In this document: in pieces, positions 44,533 to 53,784 of the stretch
Position numbering within the stretch: position 1 is the stretch's first letter
Layout: the number at the start of each line of letters is the position of its first letter
Assembly (NCBI GenBank): GCA_963205105.1
Contig: CAUJJW010000262.1
Span: 1-61,159 of the forward strand
Direction of reading: 5' to 3'
DNA from: Verrucomicrobiota bacterium
Lineage (GTDB): Bacteria > Verrucomicrobiota > Verrucomicrobiia > Limisphaerales > CAIMTB01
Length of the DNA: 61,159 nucleotides
The notes under the pieces: model-generated
Database searches by the model: none
What the model was told of the DNA's origin: nothing
The model's input: only the letters and a program-made list of their open reading frames with translations
Position numbers and translations under genes: made by a program

Positions 44533-45564
44533 ATGCAGCACGAGGCGCGCGCGTACGACACCCTTCACATGGGCCGGTCGTCCATTGATCTCTACAGCAA
44601 CGACGTCGGAAAACCCTTCGTGGAGATCAAGAGTTTCGCCGCCTATGTCGGCGGCTCCCCCACCAACATCAGCGTCGGCGGTCGCCGACTCGGCCTCAAA
44701 ACCGCACTGCTCACCGCCTTTGGCCAGGATCCGGTCGGCGATTTCATCCGCCATTTCCTCGATCAGGAAGGCGTCGCAACCCAGTTCATCCCCCGAAAAC
44801 CCGGACACCGTACCAGCGCGGTCGTTCTTGGCATCGAACCGCCCAACCGCTTTCCCCTCGTCTTTTACCGCGACCGCTGCGCCGACATCGAACTCACCAT
44901 CGACGATGTCCTGGCCTCACCGGTCCGCCAGTGCCGGGCCTTTCAGTTCGCCGGCACCAACCTGAGCCGCGAACCCAGCCGTAGCGCCACTCTCTTCGCC
45001 GCCGAAATGGCCCGCCAAGCGGGCGCCCAGGTCGTCCTGGACATCGATTTCCGTCCAGACCAATGGCATGACCCGCGCGCCTTCGGTGTTTCCATCCGGG
45101 GAGCCCTCCGCCTCGCCGACATCGTCCTCGGCACCCAGGACGAGATCAACGCCGCCATGCTCACGGATCCCGCCCACGTCCAACAGACCCAGTCGGTCTC
45201 GGACACCAAAGTGCAGGGCGACGTGCAGGAAGGGATCCGAACCCTGCTGTCGCTCGGGCCAAAAGCCCTGGTTGAGAAGCGGGGCGAAGCGGGAGCCCGC
45301 GTTCACGTGCGGCATGACGCCGGGCCTGCCGAGATCATCGACGCCCCCGGGTACCCGGTCGAGATCGCCAACATCCTGGGGGCCGGCGACGCCTTCGCCT
45401 CGGGTTTCCTCTACGGCCATCTCAACGGATGGGGTTGGCGACGATCCGCCCGCCTCGGCAACGCCTGCGGTGCCATCGTCGTCATGGCTCACGGCTGCGC
45501 CAACTTCATGCCCACCCTCGCCGAAGTCACCGCCTTCGCCGAGGCCCGCGGCGGGTTCGACTGA
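44533..45564 (+). CDS. iolC: 5-dehydro-2-deoxygluconokinase
   Basis: PfkB/ribokinase-family kinase that phosphorylates 2-deoxy-5-keto-D-gluconate in inositol catabolism; 343 aa. The sugar-binding N-terminal motif is SFAAYVGGSPTNISVGGRRL, and the ATP/anion-hole motif NILGAGDAFASGFLYG contains the catalytic Asp. The start motif LHMGRSSIDLYSNDVG is typical of IolC rather than of other PfkB sugar kinases. It begins a run iolC-iolD-iolE, which supports the assignment. The 135 bp upstream should contain the promoter of this run; I saw a short imperfect inverted repeat there, but no clear promoter elements. Confidence 0.95.
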   Translation: MQHEARAYDTLHMGRSSIDLYSNDVGKPFVEIKSFAAYVGGSPTNISVGGRRLGLKTALLTAFGQDPVGDFIRHFLDQEGVATQFIPRKPGHRTSAVVLGIEPPNRFPLVFYRDRCADIELTIDDVLASPVRQCRAFQFAGTNLSREPSRSATLFAAEMARQAGAQVVLDIDFRPDQWHDPRAFGVSIRGALRLADIVLGTQDEINAAMLTDPAHVQQTQSVSDTKVQGDVQEGIRTLLSLGPKALVEKRGEAGARVHVRHDAGPAEIIDAPGYPVEIANILGAGDAFASGFLYGHLNGWGWRRSARLGNACGAIVVMAHGCANFMPTLAEVTAFAEARGGFD

Positions 45565-45632
45565 CTCCCGTTCGCCCCTACTCGCTTTCTCCCCTCCAAC
45601 CTCCACCTGCACCCTTGCCCCCTCAACCCACG

Positions 45633-47516
<1,884 letters not shown>

Positions 47517-47519
47517 ACC

Positions 47520-48458
47520 ATGCCCACCCTGCGCGTCGGTAACGCCCCATGCTCCTGGGGCTCCCTCGAATTCGAGGGCCTCGAAGGCAAGCCCATCGGC
47601 TACTCCCAGATGCTCGACGAACTCGCCGAGACTGGGTACGCCGGCACCGAACTCGGCGATTGGGGCTTCATGCCCACCGATCCCGCCGCCCTGGAACAGG
47701 AACTCCGACGACGCCAGATCCTTCTGCTCGGCGCCTTCGTTCCCGTTGGTCTCGCCAACGCCTCCGCGCACGGCCCCGGCGAAGCCAATGTGCTCCGCGT
47801 TGCCGAACTACTCGCAGCCGTTCATGAACGGATGAAGAGCGACACCCCGCCCTTCCTGGTGCTCGCCGACGACAACGGCAGCCAACCCGCCCGGACCCGC
47901 AACGCCGGACGCATCACGCCCGACCTGGGATTGAGCGATGCCCAATGGGGAACGTTCGCCGACGGCGCCAACCGCATCGCAGCCGCGGTTCGCAGAACCA
48001 CCGGATTGCGCACGGTGTTCCATCACCATGGCGCCGGGTACGTGGAAACCCCGGATGAGATCGGAACGTTTCTGGCCAGAACCGATCCGTCGCTGATCGG
48101 CCTGGTCTTTGACACCGGGCACCTCACCTTTGCCGCGCCCCGGTGCGATCGGACGGCGGCGCTGGAAGCCCTGGACCGTTTCGCGAACCGGATCTGGTAC
48201 CACCACTTCAAGGACTGCCACCCGGAGGTTGCCGCGCGATCGCGCGCCGAGGGATGGGATTACTTCACGTCCGTGAAAAACGGCGTGTTTTGTGAACTCG
48301 GCAAGGGCTGCGTCGACTTTCCCGCGGTGGTGGCATGGCTCAAGAAGCACGCCTACGACGGGTGGGTGCTGGTCGAACAGGATGTCCTGCCGGGCATGGG
48401 CCGTCCCAAGGAAAGCGCCCAACGCAACCGCGACTATCTGCACACCCTGGGGCTGTAG
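47520..48458 (+). CDS. iolE: Inosose dehydratase (2-keto-myo-inositol dehydratase)
   Basis: TIM-barrel (xylose-isomerase-like) enzyme that dehydrates 2-keto-myo-inositol to the cyclohexanedione used by IolD; 312 aa. Family segments are VGNAPCSWGSLEFEG, MLDELAETGYAGTELGDWGF, the metal-site regions VFHHHGAGYVETPDE and LIGLVFDTGHLTFA, then IWYHHFKDCHPEV and GWVLVEQDVLP. Spacing of 3 bp from iolD implies translational coupling. Downstream, the toxin-antitoxin pair on the opposite strand interrupts the iol run before iolG. Confidence 0.93.
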   Translation: MPTLRVGNAPCSWGSLEFEGLEGKPIGYSQMLDELAETGYAGTELGDWGFMPTDPAALEQELRRRQILLLGAFVPVGLANASAHGPGEANVLRVAELLAAVHERMKSDTPPFLVLADDNGSQPARTRNAGRITPDLGLSDAQWGTFADGANRIAAAVRRTTGLRTVFHHHGAGYVETPDEIGTFLARTDPSLIGLVFDTGHLTFAAPRCDRTAALEALDRFANRIWYHHFKDCHPEVAARSRAEGWDYFTSVKNGVFCELGKGCVDFPAVVAWLKKHAYDGWVLVEQDVLPGMGRPKESAQRNRDYLHTLGL

Positions 48459-48476
48459 GCGTTTCAGGGGAACGTA

Positions 48477-48929
48477 TCAGACAGGCACCACCAAACCCTC
48501 CAACTCCGCCAGCTTCCGCTGGTTCGTGTCGAAGGTCAGGAACTCCGTGGCGCCCAAATGCAACGCGGTCGCCACGTGCAGGATATCGAAGGCCTGAAAA
48601 CCGCCGGTCCACGTGTGCTGCGCCGAGAGCCGCTCCGCGATGCTCACCACGTCGGCCCAATCCACTGGAACCACCACGAGTGCGCCCACGGCGATGTTGG
48701 ACTGGAGTTTGGCCAGCACGGCCCTAGCGGTCGCTTTCGGGAATCCCTTCAGCGGATCCCGCCCGTTCCAATAAGCCTGCCACCGTGTCGACTGCCGGAA
48801 TTCGTACAGCGTGGGTGACGCCACATGCAACGGCTCGGTCATCGCGGCGAAAACTGCCGCCGCCCGCAGGGAATGCACCTGCTGCACGTACATCGCACAG
48901 AGGAAGGAGGTGTCCGGATACGCCCTCAT
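48477..48929 (-). CDS. PIN-domain toxin, VapC-like
   Basis: 150 aa. The acidic residues of a PIN RNase site are present: D6 (YPDTSFLCAMY), E43 (TLYEFRQS), D115 (FQAFDILHVATAL) and D134 (FLTFDTNQRKLA). Such toxins cleave RNA with Mg2+ and are neutralised by the upstream antitoxin. The start ATG overlaps the antitoxin stop by 4 bp, the usual antitoxin-first order. It faces iolE tail to tail with an 18-bp gap. Confidence 0.9.
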   Translation of the reverse strand: MRAYPDTSFLCAMYVQQVHSLRAAAVFAAMTEPLHVASPTLYEFRQSTRWQAYWNGRDPLKGFPKATARAVLAKLQSNIAVGALVVVPVDWADVVSIAERLSAQHTWTGGFQAFDILHVATALHLGATEFLTFDTNQRKLAELEGLVVPV

Positions 48930-49186
48930 CCTTCTTCACCCTCTCGCCCGGCATCCCGCATCGCCTGAACCTCCCCGGCGGACAACACCCGTTCCCCCCA
49001 CACCTCACGCAACTGGGCCATGATGTCCGGTTTCGACGCCCCCCCGCGGCGCCTTGGAGAGGTCACCGCCGTCAATTGGGCAAAAGCACGGCCACGCTTC
49101 AGAATCTGCACCGTCTCCCCATGCTCAATCCAGGTGGCCACCCGTCGGAAATGATTCCGCAAGTCGGCTACGGTTGCTGTCTTCAT
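48926..49186 (-). CDS. Antitoxin, Phd/YefM family
   Basis: 86 aa from ATG 49186 (MKTATVADLRNHFRRVATWI), the canonical beginning of Phd/YefM proteins; an ATG at 49198 would add four residues. The N-terminal half is the DNA-binding/dimer fold (ETVQILKRGRAFAQLTAVTS). The charged C-terminal tail (VLSAGEVQAMRDAGREGEEG) would bind and block the PIN toxin. Both candidate start codons lie in or beside a 12-bp inverted repeat, which is the probable operator for autorepression. Confidence 0.88.
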   Translation of the reverse strand: MKTATVADLRNHFRRVATWIEHGETVQILKRGRAFAQLTAVTSPRRRGGASKPDIMAQLREVWGERVLSAGEVQAMRDAGREGEEG

Positions 49187-49209
49187 GATAGACACCATCT
49201 ATCATGAAG
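49181..49209. promoter_or_regulatory. Operator palindrome of the toxin-antitoxin operon
   Basis: A perfect inverted repeat: CTTCATGATAGA (49181-49192), a 5-bp spacer CACCA, and TCTATCATGAAG (49198-49209). It covers both possible antitoxin start codons and the likely -10 region, an arrangement that fits repression by the antitoxin or toxin-antitoxin complex. Binding itself is inferred. Confidence 0.8.
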
Positions 49210-49223
49210 AATTGACGTGTCAA
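49196..49223 (-). promoter_or_regulatory. Putative promoter of the toxin-antitoxin operon
   Basis: On the minus strand TTGACA (49223-49218) is followed after 16 bp by TAGATG (49201-49196), a good -35 with a weak -10. The -10 falls inside the operator palindrome. The -35 is itself part of an inverted repeat TTGAC-GT-GTCAA (49212-49223). If this is right, the antitoxin mRNA would be leaderless or nearly so. Confidence 0.45.
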
Positions 49224-49272
49224 TGGTCCATGCTCATCCTCTTCGCAAGACATCGCTCCAACCCATTCCTCC

Positions 49273-50292
49273 ATGGATCTTCTCCCACTTAACCTCGGAA
49301 TCATCGGCGCCGGTCGCATCGGCCAACTTCACGCCGCCAACCTCCGCCACCGCATCCCTGGCGCCCGCCTGCTCATGGTCACCGATGCCATCGCCGCCGC
49401 CGCCGAAGGCTGTGCCCGGAAATTGGGAATTCCCGCCCACGGCACGGATTACCGCGCCATTCTGGACCATCCCGACATCCAGGCCGTGGTGATCTGCTCG
49501 CCCACCGACACCCACACCGAAATCATCCAGGCGGCCGCTGCCGCCGGAAAACACATCTTCTGCGAGAAGCCGATCGATGTGGACCTCGCCCGCATCGACG
49601 CCGCCCTGGCCGCCGTCAAGAAGTCCGGCGTCTTGTTCCAGGTCGGGTTCAACCGACGCTTCGACGCCAACTTCCAACGGGTCCGCACCGCGGTGGTTCA
49701 AGGCGAGATCGGAACACCGCACCAGGTTCACATCACCAGCCGTGACCCGGGTCCACCGCCCATCGAGTACATCCGCAAGTCCGGTGGCATTTTCGTCGAC
49801 ATGACTATTCATGACTTCGACATGGCCCAGTTCCTGGTCGACAGCCCTATCGTCGAACTCTATGCCACGGGCGGAGTCCGGGTGGATCCCGCCATTGGCG
49901 AAGCCGGCGACCTCGATACGGTGGTCATCCTTCTGAAATACGCCAGTGGCGCCACCGGGATCATCGAGAACTGCCGCCAGGCGGTCTATGGGTATGACCA
50001 ACGGGTTGAAGTCTTCGGAAGCGCCGGAACTATTCGGGTCGACAACAACTACCCCAACAACGCGATCCTGAGCACTCAGGCCTCGGTCCGCCGCGACTTA
50101 CCGCTCCACTTCTTCCTCGATCGCTACACCGACAGCTACATCACGGAGCTGAACGACTTTCTCGGAGCGATTCGCGAGGGACGACCGTCGCCGGTGTCGG
50201 GTGAGGCAGCCCGCGTTCCGGTGGTCATGGCCCTCGCGGCGCGAAAATCCATTCAGGAGAATCGTCCCGTCCGCCTGGCTGAAATCGGATAG
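49273..50292 (+). CDS. iolG: Inositol 2-dehydrogenase (Gfo/Idh/MocA family)
   Basis: NAD-dependent oxidation of myo-inositol to 2-keto-myo-inositol, the first step of the pathway; 339 aa. The N-terminal Rossmann motif is GIIGAGRIGQLHAANLR. The catalytic Lys is in HIFCEKPIDVDL, and the substrate-site Asp/His pair is in GGIFVDMTIHDFDMAQF, a segment characteristic of inositol dehydrogenases in this superfamily. The C-terminal sheet includes VEVFGSAGTIRVDNNYPNNA. It is separated from iolE by the toxin-antitoxin pair, so it probably has its own promoter between 49210 and 49272. A terminator follows. Confidence 0.92.
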   Translation: MDLLPLNLGIIGAGRIGQLHAANLRHRIPGARLLMVTDAIAAAAEGCARKLGIPAHGTDYRAILDHPDIQAVVICSPTDTHTEIIQAAAAAGKHIFCEKPIDVDLARIDAALAAVKKSGVLFQVGFNRRFDANFQRVRTAVVQGEIGTPHQVHITSRDPGPPPIEYIRKSGGIFVDMTIHDFDMAQFLVDSPIVELYATGGVRVDPAIGEAGDLDTVVILLKYASGATGIIENCRQAVYGYDQRVEVFGSAGTIRVDNNYPNNAILSTQASVRRDLPLHFFLDRYTDSYITELNDFLGAIREGRPSPVSGEAARVPVVMALAARKSIQENRPVRLAEIG

Positions 50293-50320
50293 AGTTCCAA
50301 CCGACGTTTCTGAAACAAGT

Positions 50321-50357
50321 CGCCCCGCAGCGGTGGTCCGCTGCGGGGCGTGCTTTT
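50321..50357 (+). terminator. Rho-independent terminator after iolG (possibly bidirectional)
   Basis: A perfect 13-bp GC stem, CGCCCCGCAGCGG (50321-50333) with CCGCTGCGGGGCG (50338-50350) and a TGGT loop, is followed by TGCTTTTG. It lies between the convergent stops of iolG (50292) and the repeat protein (50379). On the minus strand it is followed by ACTTGTTTC, a weaker U-tract, so it may serve both genes. Confidence 0.85.
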
Positions 50358-50378
50358 GAATCCTGGAAGTCGAAGCCC

Positions 50379-53300
50379 TTAAGGCTGACGCAGGCGGTAG
50401 AAACGCCCGGTCGATCCCGCAGCGATGTTCTCGGAGAATGGCGATGTCGGGTTTGGAGTCACCGCCGTCCAGGGTCCATTCACCGCGGGCGCGGATTCCA
50501 GATTGCCGGTCCCGGTCCAGGTCAGGGTGATTCTGCCGCCGCTGACGGTGGAACTGACGAACTCCAAGGGCTGACCGGTATCGCCCGCGGCGTGGATGCG
50601 GACGAAGTCGATGCCCATCCAGTTGCCGCCGCCGTCGGCGCTGTAATTGATACCCTTCAGGCTGACGATGTTGTCCGCGCCGGAGCCGAGTTGGGCATTG
50701 ACGCTGGCGAGGGTGAACGAAGGCGTGGTGAAGTCGGTGCCCAACTGATTCGTGGTGACGATGATCTCGGGCTGCACCAGCACGCTGTTGAAGTAGACCT
50801 CAACGCCGTAGCGCGGGCTTTCGACGCTGTCGTCCAGGTTCAGTGCGTCGAAGGTGATCGCCACCTGGTCGGTGAGCTTGAGATTGCTCGGAAGATTGAA
50901 GTGATACCGCAGGTCATTGTCCGCAGCCGCAAAGGCGCGTTCGGCAGCCTCTTCGTTGCGCACCACAATCCCCACCGGCTCGTAGTCACCGTTCGCGGCG
51001 ATGGTGTTCGTGAAGACGCCAGCGAAGTAGTAGTCGTTGTCCGCCTGCTGATTCACCTCCCGGCTGTTGGGATTGCCAGGGAGCTCATTGATCGAGCCAT
51101 TTTCCTGCATGAACGATGCATTGGCTCCACCACCATTCCCCAACGGCCAGGCATCGTCATCGAGTCCGATCGACAGCGGAAATACGGGCTGCGGCATCGG
51201 GTTGAGCTGCACGTAGTCGATGCCCATCCACTGACCACCCCCGTCGGCGCTGTGATTGATGCCCTTCAGGGTGATGATGTTGTCGAAACCCGGCCCCACT
51301 TCCGCACCCACGCTGGCGAGCGTGAACGGCACGGTCGTGTAATCGATGTCCAGCTGCTCGTTGCGAATCAGGATCTCCGGCTGGATCAGCACCCCGTTGA
51401 AATAGATCTCCACACCGTACTGGGGATCGCCCCCGCTCGTGTCCAGGTTGTTCGCATCGAAGGTCACCAGCAATTGGTCGGTGGGCTTCAGGCTGGACGG
51501 AAGGTTGAAATGGTAGCGCTTGTCGTTGTCGGCGCCCGCGAACGCGCGCTCGGCAGCCTCCTCGTTCACCAACACCGTGCCAACCGGTTCGTATTCGCCG
51601 TTCGCCGCAATCACCCGGGTGTATTCGCCCGCGAAGTAGTAATCGTCGTCCGCCTGCGCATCGATCTCAGGACTGGCCGGGTTGCCAGGGAGTTGATTGA
51701 CGCCGGCTTCCTGCACGAACGTGGCGTTGGCTCCGCCGCCATCACCGATCGGCCAGCCGTTGTCGTCCATGCCCACCGACCAGGGGAACGGCGCCGGAAC
51801 AACCGCATTCAGCTGGACGTAGTCGATGCCCATCCAATTGCCGCCGCCCTCGGCGTTGTAGTTGATGCCGCGCAAGCTGAGGATGTTGTCGAAACCGGGC
51901 CCCACCTGAGCATTCACCTTGGCCAGGGTGAACGGCGGCGTGTTGATCGGCTGATTCAACTGCTCCATTCCGATGACGATCTGCTCCTGAACGAGAACAT
52001 TGTTGACGTAAACCTCGACGCCATACCGCGGATTCTCGGCGTCGTCCTGGAGGTTGAGCGCGTCAAAGCTCACCGAGAGCAGGCTGTTGGAACCGAGGGT
52101 GGCAGGCAGGTTGAAGTGATAGCGCAGATCGTTGTCGGCACCGGCAAACGCGCGCTCGGCCGCCTCTTCGTTGACCTGCACCGGACCGACCGGTTCGTAG
52201 CTGCCGTTGCCGGGAATGACGGTCGTGTAGACGCCGGCGAAGTAGTAGTCGTTGTCCGCCTGCTGGTTGGTTTCGGGGCTGTTCGGATCCCCGGGCAGCG
52301 GGTTCGTCGTGCCGTTCTCCTGCACGAAACTGGCGTTCCGTCCCCCGCCGTTTCCGGTTGGCCAGCCGTTGTCATTCATGCCCACCGACCAGGGAATCAC
52401 GGCCGGCGGAATCGGACGCGCCACGGGGTTGAGCTGAACGAAATCCAAGCCCAGTGAATTCCCGCCACCTGCTCCACTGTAACTGATTCCCCGCAGGCTC
52501 ACGATATTGTCAAAGCCGGCGCCCACCTGGGCATTCACGCTGGCCAGGGTGAACTGCGGCGACGCCACCGCCGTCCCGAGCTGTGCCGGGCGAATGAGAA
52601 CTTCCGGCATCACCCGCACCCCGTTCACCCACACTTCCACGCCGTAACGCGGATCCGCTCCGCTGGTGTCCAGGTTGAGAGGATCGAACGCCACCGACAG
52701 GAGGTCGCTTGGCTGCAACGAATTCGGAAGGTTGAAGTGAAAGCGAAGCTCGTTCTCGGCACCGGCAAAGCCGCGTTCCGCGGCCACCTCATGGGCGGCC
52801 ACAATGCCCACGGGTTCGTACGTCCCGTTGGCCGCAATGGTGTTCGTGTAAACGCCGGCAAAGTAATAGTCGTTGTCCGCGGTCGTCGCCGTGCTGATGG
52901 GAGTTCCCGGCAGCGGGTTCACCGTTCCGTTCCCCGCGACAAACGTCGCGTTGGTTCCACCACCCGTACCTGCCGGCCAACCATTGTCATCCTGACCCAC
53001 TCCCCAGGGGAACACGGGCGCCGGAATGCGAACGGTCTCCTGGTTCAACTGCACGTAGTCGATGCCCATCCAGGCCCCACCGCCATCCGAGGCATAGCTG
53101 GTGCCGCGCAGACTCACGATGTTGTCCGCCCCAGGCCCCACCTCGGCGTTGACACTCGCGACGGTGAATTGCGGCGTCGTGTAGTCGAGGTCGATCTGCG
53201 GAGGTCGGACCACGATCTGCGGCTGCACCAGCACTCCATTGACCCAAACTTCCACGCCAAACCGCGGATCCGCTCCGGTTGTGTCAAAATTGAAGACATC

Positions 53301-53720
53301 GAAGGTCACCGACAACAGACTGTCCGGCGTGAGGGTCGAGGGCAGGTTGAAGTGATACCTCAAGTCAAGATCCGCTCCGGCAAACGCCCGCTCCGCTGCA
53401 ATCTCATCCGCCTCCACCAAACCCACCGGATCGTACTCCCCATTCCCGGCGATCACCCGCGAGTAGTCCCCGGCCAAATAGTAGTCGTTGTCGACTCCGG
53501 TCGGCGGTTCCGACGTACTGAACGGACTGCCCGGCAACGGGGTGATCCCACCCGTCTCCTGAACAAAACTCGCCTCCGGCCCCGAAGCGACCCCCGAGAG
53601 CGGCCAGGCATTGTCATCCAGTCCCACCGACCACAAAACCTGTCCCCGCGCCAAGTGAGTGGAGGCCAGGAAGGGAACTAGGCACGCCGAAGCCCAGAAA
53701 ATCGCTCTTGCAGGGGACAT
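50379..53720 (-). CDS. Exported protein with five tandem repeats of about 205 residues
   Basis: 1113 aa from ATG 53720 (MSPARAIFWASACLVPFLAS, a signal peptide). Five tandem domains of 202-209 residues start with WSVGLDDNAWP, WGVGQDDNGWP, WSVGMNDNGWP, WSVGMDDNGWP and LSIGLDDDAWP. Inside each are NDYYFAG, NGxYEPVG, ERAFAGADNDLRYHFNLP, YGVEVYVNGVLVQPEI and GGGNWMGIDYVQLN, so the repeats are strongly alike at the protein level. They are probably beta-sandwich (carbohydrate- or ligand-binding) domains. The C-terminal module (LTWTGTGNLESAPAVNGPWT, ending GRFYRLRQP) resembles those of two proteins upstream in the window. No catalytic motif. Divergent from the FG-GAP gene with a gap of only 64 bp. 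Confidence 0.85.
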   Translation of the reverse strand: MSPARAIFWASACLVPFLASTHLARGQVLWSVGLDDNAWPLSGVASGPEASFVQETGGITPLPGSPFSTSEPPTGVDNDYYLAGDYSRVIAGNGEYDPVGLVEADEIAAERAFAGADLDLRYHFNLPSTLTPDSLLSVTFDVFNFDTTGADPRFGVEVWVNGVLVQPQIVVRPPQIDLDYTTPQFTVASVNAEVGPGADNIVSLRGTSYASDGGGAWMGIDYVQLNQETVRIPAPVFPWGVGQDDNGWPAGTGGGTNATFVAGNGTVNPLPGTPISTATTADNDYYFAGVYTNTIAANGTYEPVGIVAAHEVAAERGFAGAENELRFHFNLPNSLQPSDLLSVAFDPLNLDTSGADPRYGVEVWVNGVRVMPEVLIRPAQLGTAVASPQFTLASVNAQVGAGFDNIVSLRGISYSGAGGGNSLGLDFVQLNPVARPIPPAVIPWSVGMNDNGWPTGNGGGRNASFVQENGTTNPLPGDPNSPETNQQADNDYYFAGVYTTVIPGNGSYEPVGPVQVNEEAAERAFAGADNDLRYHFNLPATLGSNSLLSVSFDALNLQDDAENPRYGVEVYVNNVLVQEQIVIGMEQLNQPINTPPFTLAKVNAQVGPGFDNILSLRGINYNAEGGGNWMGIDYVQLNAVVPAPFPWSVGMDDNGWPIGDGGGANATFVQEAGVNQLPGNPASPEIDAQADDDYYFAGEYTRVIAANGEYEPVGTVLVNEEAAERAFAGADNDKRYHFNLPSSLKPTDQLLVTFDANNLDTSGGDPQYGVEIYFNGVLIQPEILIRNEQLDIDYTTVPFTLASVGAEVGPGFDNIITLKGINHSADGGGQWMGIDYVQLNPMPQPVFPLSIGLDDDAWPLGNGGGANASFMQENGSINELPGNPNSREVNQQADNDYYFAGVFTNTIAANGDYEPVGIVVRNEEAAERAFAAADNDLRYHFNLPSNLKLTDQVAITFDALNLDDSVESPRYGVEVYFNSVLVQPEIIVTTNQLGTDFTTPSFTLASVNAQLGSGADNIVSLKGINYSADGGGNWMGIDFVRIHAAGDTGQPLEFVSSTVSGGRITLTWTGTGNLESAPAVNGPWTAVTPNPTSPFSENIAAGSTGRFYRLRQP

Positions 53721-53784
53721 GAGACGCAGAGGTTGCAAATGTCACCGGTTGCTGTCAATGAAAATGACGTCACAACCACCACGC

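Noticed and set aside
50592..52457. A 621-codon plus-strand frame showing internal repeats
   Set aside because: The repeats are the antisense image of the five 205-residue domains on the minus strand.
50379..53720. Possible CRISPR array because of regular repetition
   Set aside because: The period is about 615 bp and in frame with a protein repeat; no short repeat-spacer pattern is present anywhere in the window.
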